Source: Proruminimicrobium sp964487915
GTDB lineage: Bacteria; Elusimicrobiota; Endomicrobiia; Endomicrobiales; Endomicrobiaceae
Assembly (NCBI GenBank): GCA_964487915.1
Contig: CAZASN010000004.1
Location: 1-64,000 of the forward strand
Direction of reading: 5' to 3'
DNA: 64,000 nt
A program made the position numbers and the translations under genes. Under the pieces are notes generated by a model, which saw nothing but the letters and a program-made list of their open reading frames with translations, made no database searches and was not told the DNA's origin. Shown in pieces: positions 43,673 through 51,867 of the stretch; within the stretch, counting starts at the first letter, position 1; each line of letters begins with the position of its first letter.

Positions 43673-44598
43673 TATTAAAATTATCGGCAAAAGATATTAA
43701 GTCTATAATAGCGTGTTTTGTACTATCATTGGTAATGGTATATGTATATGAAGTTCAGTTTAAAAAATACAGCGGAATTTTGAGCGAAAAGAAAATTGTC
43801 GTAGACAGACTTCAAAATATTGAAAAACAGCTTGATAATTTTCAGGAAACAAAACTCAGATTATCCGAAAAAGAACAAAAATTAAACGAAATAGTATCCG
43901 TATATAAGGAATTTATCGTTTCAAACGACGAGATTATTAACAATTATAAATCGAAAGTAATTTCTGTGCTGAAGCAGTATGATATAACGGAATTTAAAGA
44001 ATCAATTAAAAGTTTGCAGGATAATAACTCAAATATCGTTCTGGAATTTGATTTTAATATTACATACGACAAGCTGTACAGACTTTTGTTTGATATTGAA
44101 AAATTTTCGGTAATATCCAAATTGGATTATGCGAATAATAATGTCGTTTTTGAATGCAGCCCTGTTTTGTATTCTTCCGCACTTAATGATTATTTTCTGG
44201 GCAGGCAGGCTCAGAATGTAAATGACATATTAAAAAAAGGTTTGTTTTATGAGGTAGCCAACAAAGTAATAGCGTCCGTTGAGGGTATGGGATATATTCC
44301 GACCTTGAAAGATTTGCTGCCTACGCCGAGAGATCCTTTTGTTAAATCAATCGAAAAAAATATTGTTAAACAAAAAACTGTTGTTAAGCAGACCGTCGTT
44401 AAAGATGTCGTAAGGCTTCCTGAAATAGTTTTGGACGGTATATTATACGACGAACAGAATCCGGTTGCTATTATTGAAGGCAATTTGTATCATGTCGGAA
44501 ATTTATACAAAAAAACCGTAAAAATCAAAAAAATAAATCCGAGTTCCGTTGAAGTTGAATATTCAGGAAAAACTTTTAAAATAAAAATGTTAAATTAG
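43669..44598 (+). CDS. PilO-PilP-type fusion protein
   Basis: A 309-residue bitopic protein that seems to join two usually separate components. Residues about 1-160 look like PilO: one membrane helix (about 12-30), a coiled coil (about 33-85) and a ferredoxin-like periplasmic part. Residues about 245-309 (PEIVLDGILYDEQNPVAIIEG, YHVGNLY, VEVEYSGKTFKIKML) match the PilP/GspC homology-region style beta domain that contacts the secretin. The middle is Lys/Val-rich linker. This would tie the inner-membrane complex directly to the secretin encoded next. Assignment is by pattern and order. Confidence 0.7.
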   Translation: MILKLSAKDIKSIIACFVLSLVMVYVYEVQFKKYSGILSEKKIVVDRLQNIEKQLDNFQETKLRLSEKEQKLNEIVSVYKEFIVSNDEIINNYKSKVISVLKQYDITEFKESIKSLQDNNSNIVLEFDFNITYDKLYRLLFDIEKFSVISKLDYANNNVVFECSPVLYSSALNDYFLGRQAQNVNDILKKGLFYEVANKVIASVEGMGYIPTLKDLLPTPRDPFVKSIEKNIVKQKTVVKQTVVKDVVRLPEIVLDGILYDEQNPVAIIEGNLYHVGNLYKKTVKIKKINPSSVEVEYSGKTFKIKMLN

Positions 44599-44608
44599 AG
44601 GAGATAAA

Positions 44609-45889
44609 ATGAAAAAACAATCGGTTGCTTTAATTTTGTTGATTACTTTGTTATTCAATCCTGTAGTTTCGTTTGGAGAAAAATCCAATGAAGTTACTTC
44701 AAGCGCGCTGATTTCAATTGATTTTCAGGGAACAACATTATATACGGTATTAAATGTTTTAAGCATGAAGACAGGTATGAAATTGATATCGGATACGACT
44801 CTTTATAACAGAAAGATAATGTTGTCGTTGAAAGATGTTACCGCGGAAGAAGCGTTGAACGCTCTTCTTGATACGTATGATTTATACTACGTTAAACAGG
44901 GAGACGCAAATATTTACGTTATAAAAAGCAAAGACGATAAAAATCATATAACCGTATCAAGAGTAATATTTTGTAATTATGCCAAATCGGGAGATTTGGA
45001 GAAGATTTTGGAAACAAGATTGTCTACCGGCGGCAAAATTGTATCCGATGTAAGAACAAATTCAATAATTATTACCGATTTGGCGGACAGTATAGATAAA
45101 ATGGAAGGATTAATCAGATCTTTGGATATTCCTACCCAGCAGGTTATGCTTGAAGCAAAGATAGTAGACGTAAATATTTCAAAAGGTTTATCAATAGGAA
45201 CGCAAATTAACAAGCTTTACAGAACGGGCACAGGCAATACTAATCCTTTAACTGGCAGTCCTAATTTTTCTTATATGTCTTCAAGTTCAGACGGCGATTC
45301 AGGCAGCAAATTAAGTTTAAATAAGAGTTTCGGACAGATAGGCGTTTCAATTCTTCAGGGAGATTGGAATATAGACGCGGTAATTGAAGCCGGTATTGAA
45401 AATAAAACGGCAAAAATTCTTACAAATCCAAAACTTCTTGTTTTAAACAATCAGGAAGCAAGCATAGATATAGTTGAGGAAGTTCCTTATCTTGAAAGCA
45501 AGACAACGTCATCTTCAACGGGAGATGTTACGGGAACAACGGCATTTAAACAGGTAGGTATAAAACTCAGAGTTAAACCGCAGATTAACAGAGACGGTTC
45601 AATAGTTCTTCAGGTTTCGCCTGAGCAAAGTTTCAGAACCGGCGAAATGGTCGGCGGCACTGACGGAACACCGGTTGTTAATACAAGCAAAACAACGACT
45701 ACTCTTATGCTGAGAAGCGGAGAAACCGCTGCAATCGGCGGACTTATAAGAGAGACGGAAGACGGTACTGAAAAAAAGGTTCCTCTTTTGGGAGATATAC
45801 CGCTGCTCGGGTACTTATTCAAAGGTGTTGAACAAAATAAGACGAGATACGAACTTACGATTTTCATAACGGCAAAAATAGTAAACTAA
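44609..45889 (+). CDS. Secretin (PilQ/GspD family), short form
   Basis: A 426-residue outer-membrane secretin. Signal peptide (residues 1-23), then an STN-like domain (ISIDFQGTTLYTVLNVLSMKTGM to about residue 110) and one N-type ring domain (RTNSIIITDLADSIDKME). The secretin core runs from about 175 to 426, with ILTNPKLLVLNNQEASI, the VPYLESK gate region and the signature LRSGETAAIGGLI followed by VPLLGDIPLLGYLFKG. It is much shorter than E. coli GspD or PilQ, with no AMIN domain. Start ATG 44609 has GAGGAG upstream. Confidence 0.93.
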   Translation: MKKQSVALILLITLLFNPVVSFGEKSNEVTSSALISIDFQGTTLYTVLNVLSMKTGMKLISDTTLYNRKIMLSLKDVTAEEALNALLDTYDLYYVKQGDANIYVIKSKDDKNHITVSRVIFCNYAKSGDLEKILETRLSTGGKIVSDVRTNSIIITDLADSIDKMEGLIRSLDIPTQQVMLEAKIVDVNISKGLSIGTQINKLYRTGTGNTNPLTGSPNFSYMSSSSDGDSGSKLSLNKSFGQIGVSILQGDWNIDAVIEAGIENKTAKILTNPKLLVLNNQEASIDIVEEVPYLESKTTSSSTGDVTGTTAFKQVGIKLRVKPQINRDGSIVLQVSPEQSFRTGEMVGGTDGTPVVNTSKTTTTLMLRSGETAAIGGLIRETEDGTEKKVPLLGDIPLLGYLFKGVEQNKTRYELTIFITAKIVN

Positions 45890-45898
45890 GGATATAAA

Positions 45899-46468
45899 AT
45901 GGCAGATAATGTTATAAAAGCAAAAGTTTTGATTGTTGAAGACGATGAGGTTGAAAGAATTTCGTTGCATTCGGCATTGGAACCTAACTTTCTTAAAGTA
46001 TCGTCGGTGGGAAGCGGAGCGGAAGCCGAAAACCTGGCTAAAGAAGAAAACTACGATATTTTGGTGGTTGATTACGGATTGCCTGATGTTAACGGCATAT
46101 CATTGATAAAAAGCATAAAAAATATACTGGAAGATGTGGTTCCGATAGTGATAACCGGAAGCAGTTCAATTGAAATTGCCATAGAATCAATAAAAATCGG
46201 GGCTTATGATTACGTAGTAAAGCCGTTGGATATAGAATCTTTGTTAAAAACCATCATTACAATGCTTGACGAGAGAAACAAGTTGTTTGAAGGAAGAAAT
46301 AATTTGCAGACTATAATTTCAGATATAAATAACATTGATCTTTTAGGCAGCGACTGGAATATTAATATAATAGCGACTCCGAATGAAAATATATTAAAAC
46401 CGCATAAAAAACAAATATTTAATTTGGTTGAAAAATGTAAAAATATAAAATTATTTAAAAGAGGCTGA
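45899..46468 (+). CDS. Response regulator receiver protein without known output domain
   Basis: A 189-residue protein. Residues about 8-125 form a complete receiver domain: acidic pocket E14/D15/D16, phospho-acceptor Asp58 (VVDYGLPDVNG), Thr86 (VITGSSS) and Lys108 (VVKPLD). The remaining 60 residues are Asn/Ile-rich and match no DNA-binding domain I know. It begins 9 bp after the secretin gene, so it may adjust pilus or secretion activity through protein contact rather than transcription. No histidine kinase gene is nearby. Confidence 0.85.
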   Translation: MADNVIKAKVLIVEDDEVERISLHSALEPNFLKVSSVGSGAEAENLAKEENYDILVVDYGLPDVNGISLIKSIKNILEDVVPIVITGSSSIEIAIESIKIGAYDYVVKPLDIESLLKTIITMLDERNKLFEGRNNLQTIISDINNIDLLGSDWNINIIATPNENILKPHKKQIFNLVEKCKNIKLFKRG

Positions 46469-46470
46469 TA

Positions 46471-47289
46471 ATGACAAATAAAAGGATAATTAGTTTTATA
46501 ACTCTTGTTTTATTTATTGCGGTTAACGCATCGTTTGCCGATATCAGAAGCAAAGAATCGCAGCAGGAAGATATTCTGTTAAATAATGAATCTGCCGGCA
46601 TTGCAATGAGCGCCGAAAAAATAGCAAAACAAAATGCAAAACTAATTATAAAGGCGAGAAAAAATTATATTGACGGGAATTTTGACGAAGCTGAGAAATA
46701 CGTTGATCAGATACTTGAAGTTTCTCCGGGCGATACTAAGGCCGGCGAATTAAAGAATAAAATATTGATGTTAAACGAGAAAATTCTTGTTTTTAAGAAA
46801 TCAATAGTAAATGATTATCTTATAGAATTAAGACGAACTGTTAAAGAAGGCAATTATTACGAAGGATTTTTATTTAACGACAGAATAGCCAAACTTATGC
46901 CGAGTTCAAAAGACAGTCTTGCTTTTGCCAGACTTTCAACCGAATGCAACATCGTTATGGCAAGTTTGGAAAATCCCCAGGACAGGAAAAAATTTCTGGA
47001 ATCAATTGATTATTTCAAAAATGAAAAATTTAAAAAAGCAAGCAACTTAATATATGAACTGGCTCAGAAGCATCCGAAATTCCAGGTTTTCGTCGGTATG
47101 GGCAGATATTACGCCCTTCAGGAAACAAGCAATAAAAGAGTAAATATGTATTATAAACAAGCCATGAAAAATATGAAACAGGGCCGTTTCGGCAAAGCGA
47201 AAGATTATATTGAACTTGGATTCAGTTTGCAGCCCGACAACGTAAAGCTTATTACATTGATGGAACAAATTAACATGGAGTTGATGTAG
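46471..47289 (+). CDS. Secreted TPR-containing protein
   Basis: A 272-residue exported protein. A signal peptide (residues 1-23, cleavage after SFA) is followed by helical repeats of TPR type: ARKNYIDGNFDEAEKYVDQILEVSPGD at about 62-88 and MKQGRFGKAKDYIELGFSLQPDN near the C-terminus. Position after the secretin and receiver genes suggests a periplasmic assembly or pilotin-like role, which is inference. It is followed with no gap by a TTG start. Confidence 0.75.
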   Translation: MTNKRIISFITLVLFIAVNASFADIRSKESQQEDILLNNESAGIAMSAEKIAKQNAKLIIKARKNYIDGNFDEAEKYVDQILEVSPGDTKAGELKNKILMLNEKILVFKKSIVNDYLIELRRTVKEGNYYEGFLFNDRIAKLMPSSKDSLAFARLSTECNIVMASLENPQDRKKFLESIDYFKNEKFKKASNLIYELAQKHPKFQVFVGMGRYYALQETSNKRVNMYYKQAMKNMKQGRFGKAKDYIELGFSLQPDNVKLITLMEQINMELM

Positions 47290-48882
47290 TTGGGCGCATC
47301 ATTATATAAAAAATACAGAACATTTTTTATTATTTTATTTTTGTTCCTGATTTCCGTTGCGATAAGAATAAAATCCTTAAATAATTCATTTGTTTTAGAC
47401 GATTACCGTTTAATAATAGATAACTCTTTTATTCACAGTATCGGTAATTTTTTTAAAATTATAAATCCGGTAAATTTTTTTGACGTACTTCCGGTAATCT
47501 GCGGAGCAAGGCCTCTTACCGTAGTTTCTTTAATGTTTGATTACTTTATTTTCGGACAAAACCCGGCAGGATACCATTTTGTAAATTTAATTTTACACGG
47601 TTTTAACGTCGTGTTATTGTTTTTATTTGTAAGAAATTTGTTCGGAAGCAGATTTGCGGGCGTTATTTCCGCATTATTTTTTTCGCTGCATCCTATACAA
47701 AGCGAGGTTATAAACGTTGCGAGTTTCAGGGCGGATTTGCTTTGCGCTTTTTTTACGCTTATTTTTTTGAATCTTATAATTTTATTAAAAAATTGCGAAA
47801 AAAATAAAAGAAATATAATTTTAATATTAATGTTTTTAATATTTGCCTGCGCTCTTTTTTCCAAAGAAAACGCGATTATAATACCGTTTTTATTGTCAGG
47901 ATACGTTATATTTTTTAACAAAGAAAGCCAAATGAAAAAACTTTTTTCCGCAACGGCGATAACGGCTATGATATTTTTTTTCTTTTTCTGGATAGAAAGA
48001 TTTCCGGTTCCTTTGTACAACATAATATATCCCGGTATAGAAAATAATACCGCTCCTTTAAACGATCCGGGAACATATATAAGCGTAATAACGGCGTCGT
48101 TTTATCATAATTTTATGCATATAATATATCCCGTAAACTTATCGGTTGATTATTTTGTGAACTATTCAAAAGCAATGCCGCTTTCCGCGTTATTTACGTT
48201 GTTTGCGGTTGCGGCATGTATAATATCCGTTTTAAAAATAAAAAATAAATATTTTAAATTTGCTTTATTTTTTACCGCCGTATCTTATATACCGGTAAGC
48301 AATATCATTCCTCTTGTAAATACAATAGCCGACAGATATATGTATATGCCTATGATAGGAATATCCATGATTTTTGCATATCTTATTCTTAAATCTTTTA
48401 AAGTCGTAAACTCTAAGATGGCGTATGCTTTTTTTATTTTTTTATTTTTGATTTATTCGTTTATTTCATATCAAAGAGGTCTTGTTTACGCAAACCAATA
48501 TACATTATACAAAGACGCGGTTTTAAAAAATCCGCAGAATGTCAGAACGTCGTACAATATGGCGGTCGCCTATATAGCCAATCAAGAATATGAAAACGCA
48601 ATCAAACAATTCGATAATGTCGTTAAAATAAATCCTCTTTACAGAAGGGATCAGGTATGGTTTCTCTCGGGGCTTTCTTATGAGTCATTGGGCGAGCGTG
48701 ATTTGGCGCGAAAATATTATCATAAAGCTTTTTTATTAAACAACAGCGATAAAAACGTAATAAAAAAATTTACGGAATCTTTCGGAAACATTCAGGAAGC
48801 AAAACAATATCTTTTTTCAAACACATTCAAACTGGATAAACAGGCGTTTTTCAATTTTGAAGAAAATACTAAAAACAATTAG
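47290..48882 (+). CDS. TMTC-like membrane glycosyltransferase with C-terminal TPRs
   Basis: A 530-residue protein with about ten membrane helices, then a soluble tail. The N-terminal FVLDDYRLI loop carries the paired acidic residues of GT-C mannosyltransferases, and FSLHPIQSEVINVASFRADLL resembles the TMTC/O-mannosyltransferase signature (HPIHTEAV-x-RAD). The tail (residues about 405-500) has two or more TPRs (VRTSYNMAVAYIANQEYENAIKQF, then WFLSGLSYESLGERDLARKYY). It probably moves a sugar from a lipid donor onto a periplasmic protein; pilin-like proteins of this locus are possible targets. Starts at TTG 47290 with GGAG upstream; no other early start exists. Confidence 0.75.
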   Translation: MGASLYKKYRTFFIILFLFLISVAIRIKSLNNSFVLDDYRLIIDNSFIHSIGNFFKIINPVNFFDVLPVICGARPLTVVSLMFDYFIFGQNPAGYHFVNLILHGFNVVLLFLFVRNLFGSRFAGVISALFFSLHPIQSEVINVASFRADLLCAFFTLIFLNLIILLKNCEKNKRNIILILMFLIFACALFSKENAIIIPFLLSGYVIFFNKESQMKKLFSATAITAMIFFFFFWIERFPVPLYNIIYPGIENNTAPLNDPGTYISVITASFYHNFMHIIYPVNLSVDYFVNYSKAMPLSALFTLFAVAACIISVLKIKNKYFKFALFFTAVSYIPVSNIIPLVNTIADRYMYMPMIGISMIFAYLILKSFKVVNSKMAYAFFIFLFLIYSFISYQRGLVYANQYTLYKDAVLKNPQNVRTSYNMAVAYIANQEYENAIKQFDNVVKINPLYRRDQVWFLSGLSYESLGERDLARKYYHKAFLLNNSDKNVIKKFTESFGNIQEAKQYLFSNTFKLDKQAFFNFEENTKNN

Positions 48883-48908
48883 AATTATCTGAATTTTCTG
48901 TCAGACTA

Positions 48909-48938
48909 TTGATTTTTAACCTGCTAATTTTATATAAT
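48909..48938 (+). promoter_or_regulatory. Promoter of the moxR operon
   Basis: TTGATT at 48909-48914 and TATAAT at 48933-48938 with an 18-bp spacer. Predicted start is near 48945, inside the CIRCE-like dyad that begins at the last base of the -10 element. Confidence 0.65.
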
Positions 48939-48964
48939 TGGCACAGTATAGTATTGAGTGCCAA
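48938..48964. promoter_or_regulatory. CIRCE-like operator before moxR
   Basis: TTGGCACAG, nine bases, then GAGTGCCAA. Length and 9-9-9 spacing are exactly those of the HrcA operator CIRCE (TTAGCACTC-N9-GAGTGCTAA); the right arm has one mismatch, the left three. The outer 8 bp of each arm (48937-48944 and 48958-48965) pair perfectly. It overlaps the promoter start region, where a repressor would block transcription. The identity of the repressor is inference. Confidence 0.55.
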
Positions 48965-48997
48965 TTTATAATTTTTTACATAGAAAGAGGTAATAAA

Positions 48998-49993
48998 ATG
49001 GCTGAAAGTATTGATATCAAAGCGTTAAACGAAAAAGTAAAACAGCAGTCTTCGTCAATGATGGGGCTTTTGAGCGAAGTATCAAGGGTTATTGTAGGAC
49101 AAAGATATATTCTTGAGAGAATGCTGGTCGGTATTTTATCGGACGGACATATTCTTTTGGAAGGCGTTCCCGGTCTTGCAAAAACGCTTGCCGTAAATTC
49201 TCTGGCAAAAGCCGTTTCAGGCGATTTTAAAAGAATACAGTTTACTCCGGATTTGCTTCCTTCAGATTTAACCGGTACGTTAATATATGATTCAAAACAG
49301 TGTGATTTTTCCGTAAAAAAAGGACCGATATTTTCTAATTTTATACTTGCCGATGAAATAAACAGAGCGCCGGCAAAAGTACAAAGCGCTTTTCTTGAAG
49401 CGATGCAGGAAAGACAGGTAACGCTGGGAGAAACAACTTATAAACTTCCTAATCCTTTTTTGGTTCTTGCTACTCAAAATCCTATTGAGCAGGAAGGAAC
49501 TTATCCGTTGGCGGAAGCGCAGGTTGACAGATTTATGCTTAAATTAAAATTAGATTATCCGACCGAACAGGAAGAGAGAGCCATTTTGGACAGATATTCG
49601 TCAAGACAAAGGATTGAGACAAACGCCGTTTTAACTTTGCAGGATTTGGAAGAATCCAAAAAAGCCGTGGATGAAATATATGTTGACGAAAAAGTTAAAA
49701 ATTATATAGTCAGTATTGTTTTTGCCACAAGAAAACCCGAGAAATATAATCTGAAAGAACTTAAAAATCTTATAGCTTTCGGAGCGTCTCCGAGAGCTAC
49801 TATTAATCTTAATCTTGCGGGAAAAGCGCTTGCATTCTTAAGAGGCAGAGGTTTTGTAACTCCCGAAGACATTAAAGATGTCGGTTATGATGTTTTAAGA
49901 CACAGAGTTCTTACTACTTATGACGCCGATGCCCAAGGGCTTACAAGCGACGATATCATTAAGCAGGTATTTGACGGAGTTGAAGTTCCCTAA
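48998..49993 (+). CDS. moxR: MoxR-family AAA+ ATPase
   Basis: A 331-residue MoxR ATPase, a chaperone-like AAA+ protein that usually works with VWA-domain partners encoded beside it. Walker A EGVPGLAKT is at about residue 54, Walker B ILADEINRAP at about 116, sensor 1 with ATQNPIEQEGTYPLAEAQ-type motif after it, and the C-terminal lid SPRATINLNLAGKALAFL. ATG 48998 was chosen because AGAGG precedes it and an upstream in-frame TTG lies in the operator. It leads an operon of DUF58, VWA, TPR and BatD genes, the standard aerotolerance-type (Bat) set. Confidence 0.95.
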   Translation: MAESIDIKALNEKVKQQSSSMMGLLSEVSRVIVGQRYILERMLVGILSDGHILLEGVPGLAKTLAVNSLAKAVSGDFKRIQFTPDLLPSDLTGTLIYDSKQCDFSVKKGPIFSNFILADEINRAPAKVQSAFLEAMQERQVTLGETTYKLPNPFLVLATQNPIEQEGTYPLAEAQVDRFMLKLKLDYPTEQEERAILDRYSSRQRIETNAVLTLQDLEESKKAVDEIYVDEKVKNYIVSIVFATRKPEKYNLKELKNLIAFGASPRATINLNLAGKALAFLRGRGFVTPEDIKDVGYDVLRHRVLTTYDADAQGLTSDDIIKQVFDGVEVP

Positions 49994-49996
49994 AAT

Positions 49997-50030
49997 GCAG
50001 GCTGAGAAAGTTGGGAATTTGAAGCTTTGG
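49997..50030. repeat. Dispersed 8-nt-period intergenic repeat, degenerate copy 3
   Basis: Between moxR and the DUF58 gene: GCTGAGAAAGTTGGGAATTTGAAGCTTTGG, a looser version of the GAAGYTTR unit with shifts in register. It lies in the only sizeable gap (107 bp) inside the Bat operon. Confidence 0.45.
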
Positions 50031-50100
50031 CGTTTTATAAATATTATTTCGCCGCGTATGTCCGGCTTTAATTCCAATCTTTATAACTTCAGTTTTTGAA

Positions 50101-50994
50101 ATGGCTATGTTAAAATCCGAAATTTTATCAAAAATTAAAAAAATAGAACTCAGGTCAAAAAAACTTGTGGATGACGTTTTTTCCGGCAAGTATCACAGCG
50201 TTTTTAAAGGACAGGGACTTGAATTCAGCGAAGTAAGAGAATATGTTCCGGGCGACGACGTAAGGCGCATATCGTGGAACGTTACGGCAAGAAGAAATAC
50301 GCCGTATATTAAAAAATATGACGAAGAAAGAGAACAGACCGTAATGTTTGTGGTTGATTTGAGCGCTTCGGGACAGTTTGGGAGCATAAATACGACGAAA
50401 AACGAATTGACAGCCGAACTTACCTCGGTATTGGCTTTTTCGGCTTTAAAAAATAATGATAAAGCAGGTCTTCTGGCTTTTACCGATATAATTGAACAAT
50501 ACATACAGCCGAAAAAAAATAAAAAACATATATTAAGGCTTATTGACGTTATATTAAGCTATAAACCTCGCAATAAACATACCAATATTGAAAATGCTTT
50601 AATATATCTTAATAAGTTATGCAAAAGAAAATCGCTTGTGTTTTTGATATCGGATTTTCAGGATAAAAATTTTGACAGGCTGATTAAAGCGACCGCAAAT
50701 AAACACGATCTTGTCTGCATAAAAATATCGGATCCTAAAGAACAGTCAATACCTAAAAACGGAATATTTGCCCTTCAGGATGCGGAAACGGGTAAACTTA
50801 TAAATATTGATTTTTCATCAAAAGAAGTGCAGAAAGAGTATTATAAAAATTTAAAACTGCATAACGATTATCTTGATGAAATTTTCAAAACGGCAAAGCT
50901 TGACGTTATAGATATATCAACGGATAAACCGTATATACCGGAATTAATTAAATTCTTTAAAGCAAGAGAAATTAAAGTTTTGAAAAAATATTGA
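50101..50994 (+). CDS. DUF58 protein of the Bat operon
   Basis: A 297-residue cytoplasmic DUF58 protein. The family hallmark GQGLEFSEVREYVPGDDVRRISWNVTAR is at residues about 38-64, followed by a VWA-like fold with FVVDLSASG (about 84-92) instead of a perfect DxSxS metal site, and SDFQD at about 188. Such proteins partner MoxR, although their activity is not well defined. No clear Shine-Dalgarno sequence precedes ATG 50101; ATG 50107 is also possible. The next gene starts 3 bp after its stop. Confidence 0.9.
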   Translation: MAMLKSEILSKIKKIELRSKKLVDDVFSGKYHSVFKGQGLEFSEVREYVPGDDVRRISWNVTARRNTPYIKKYDEEREQTVMFVVDLSASGQFGSINTTKNELTAELTSVLAFSALKNNDKAGLLAFTDIIEQYIQPKKNKKHILRLIDVILSYKPRNKHTNIENALIYLNKLCKRKSLVFLISDFQDKNFDRLIKATANKHDLVCIKISDPKEQSIPKNGIFALQDAETGKLINIDFSSKEVQKEYYKNLKLHNDYLDEIFKTAKLDVIDISTDKPYIPELIKFFKAREIKVLKKY

Positions 50995-50997
50995 AAA

Positions 50998-51867
50998 ATG
51001 AAAAAAATAATAATTTTATTATCTCTTTTTATCGTAGCCGCAAATGTTCTCGCCTTTGAGCAGAGCTTTGAACCTCAGACGGGATTAACCGTAGGCGATA
51101 AGGCCGTTTTAAAAATCAAAGCGGACGGTTTAACGATTGACAGTCTTGAAAAAGATAAGTTAAATTCGCTTAATTTCGGCGATTTTGAACTGCTTGACGC
51201 GAGGCAGGGACAAGACGGGGAAATTGATTTTGTTGTTTCGGCGTATAAAGCCGGGAAAGCAGAATTGTTATCCGTTGATATACCTTATAACGTCGGCGGT
51301 GATTTAAAATTCGTAAAAACAAAAGCTCTTCCGGTTGAAATAAAAAGCGTGCTTGATCCAAAAAAACCGAGTCAGGATATTTACGATATTAAAGATATTT
51401 TTAAATTCGGGCGAGGCATATGGTGGTATGTAAAAATCATACTTATAATTCTTGCTGTTTTTGCGCTGTTGTTTTTCGCATATAAATATTTTAAGCAAAA
51501 AAAATCAAAAAAAGCGTCGGCTGAAGAAATAATAAAAAACATTCCGCCGAAAGAATATGCTTTGTCTCAGCTTGAAAATTTAAAATCTCTGGGTCTTATA
51601 GAAAAAGGGCAGATAAAAGAATATTACGACAAATTGTCGGATATTTTAAGATTTTATGTTTCAAGAATTTATAATATTGACGGTATGGAAAAAACTACGG
51701 GAGAACTTTATTCTTTACTTAGAGAAAAAGCTCCGTCAGATTTTAACAGGCAGCTGAAAGAATATCTTATAAACTGCGATTTTGTTAAATTTGCAAAAGT
51801 GATACCGTCGCCGCAGGACATAGACGAAGATTACCAAAAAGCAAAGGATTTTATAGAAAAAACATGA
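50998..51867 (+). CDS. Bitopic membrane protein of the Bat operon
   Basis: A 289-residue protein: signal peptide (residues 1-19, VLA), a periplasmic beta domain of about 115 residues (LTVGDKAVLKIKADG, KAELLSVDIPYNVGG), one membrane helix (about 144-163, IWWYVKIILIILAVFALLFF) and a helical cytoplasmic domain with YDKLSDILRFYVSRIYNIDGMEKTT. The architecture and the YYxxLSxxLRxYL-type helix resemble DUF4381-like and BatD C-terminal proteins found beside MoxR. Its end overlaps the next gene (ATGA). Role probably structural within the MoxR-VWA complex. Confidence 0.75.
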   Translation: MKKIIILLSLFIVAANVLAFEQSFEPQTGLTVGDKAVLKIKADGLTIDSLEKDKLNSLNFGDFELLDARQGQDGEIDFVVSAYKAGKAELLSVDIPYNVGGDLKFVKTKALPVEIKSVLDPKKPSQDIYDIKDIFKFGRGIWWYVKIILIILAVFALLFFAYKYFKQKKSKKASAEEIIKNIPPKEYALSQLENLKSLGLIEKGQIKEYYDKLSDILRFYVSRIYNIDGMEKTTGELYSLLREKAPSDFNRQLKEYLINCDFVKFAKVIPSPQDIDEDYQKAKDFIEKT

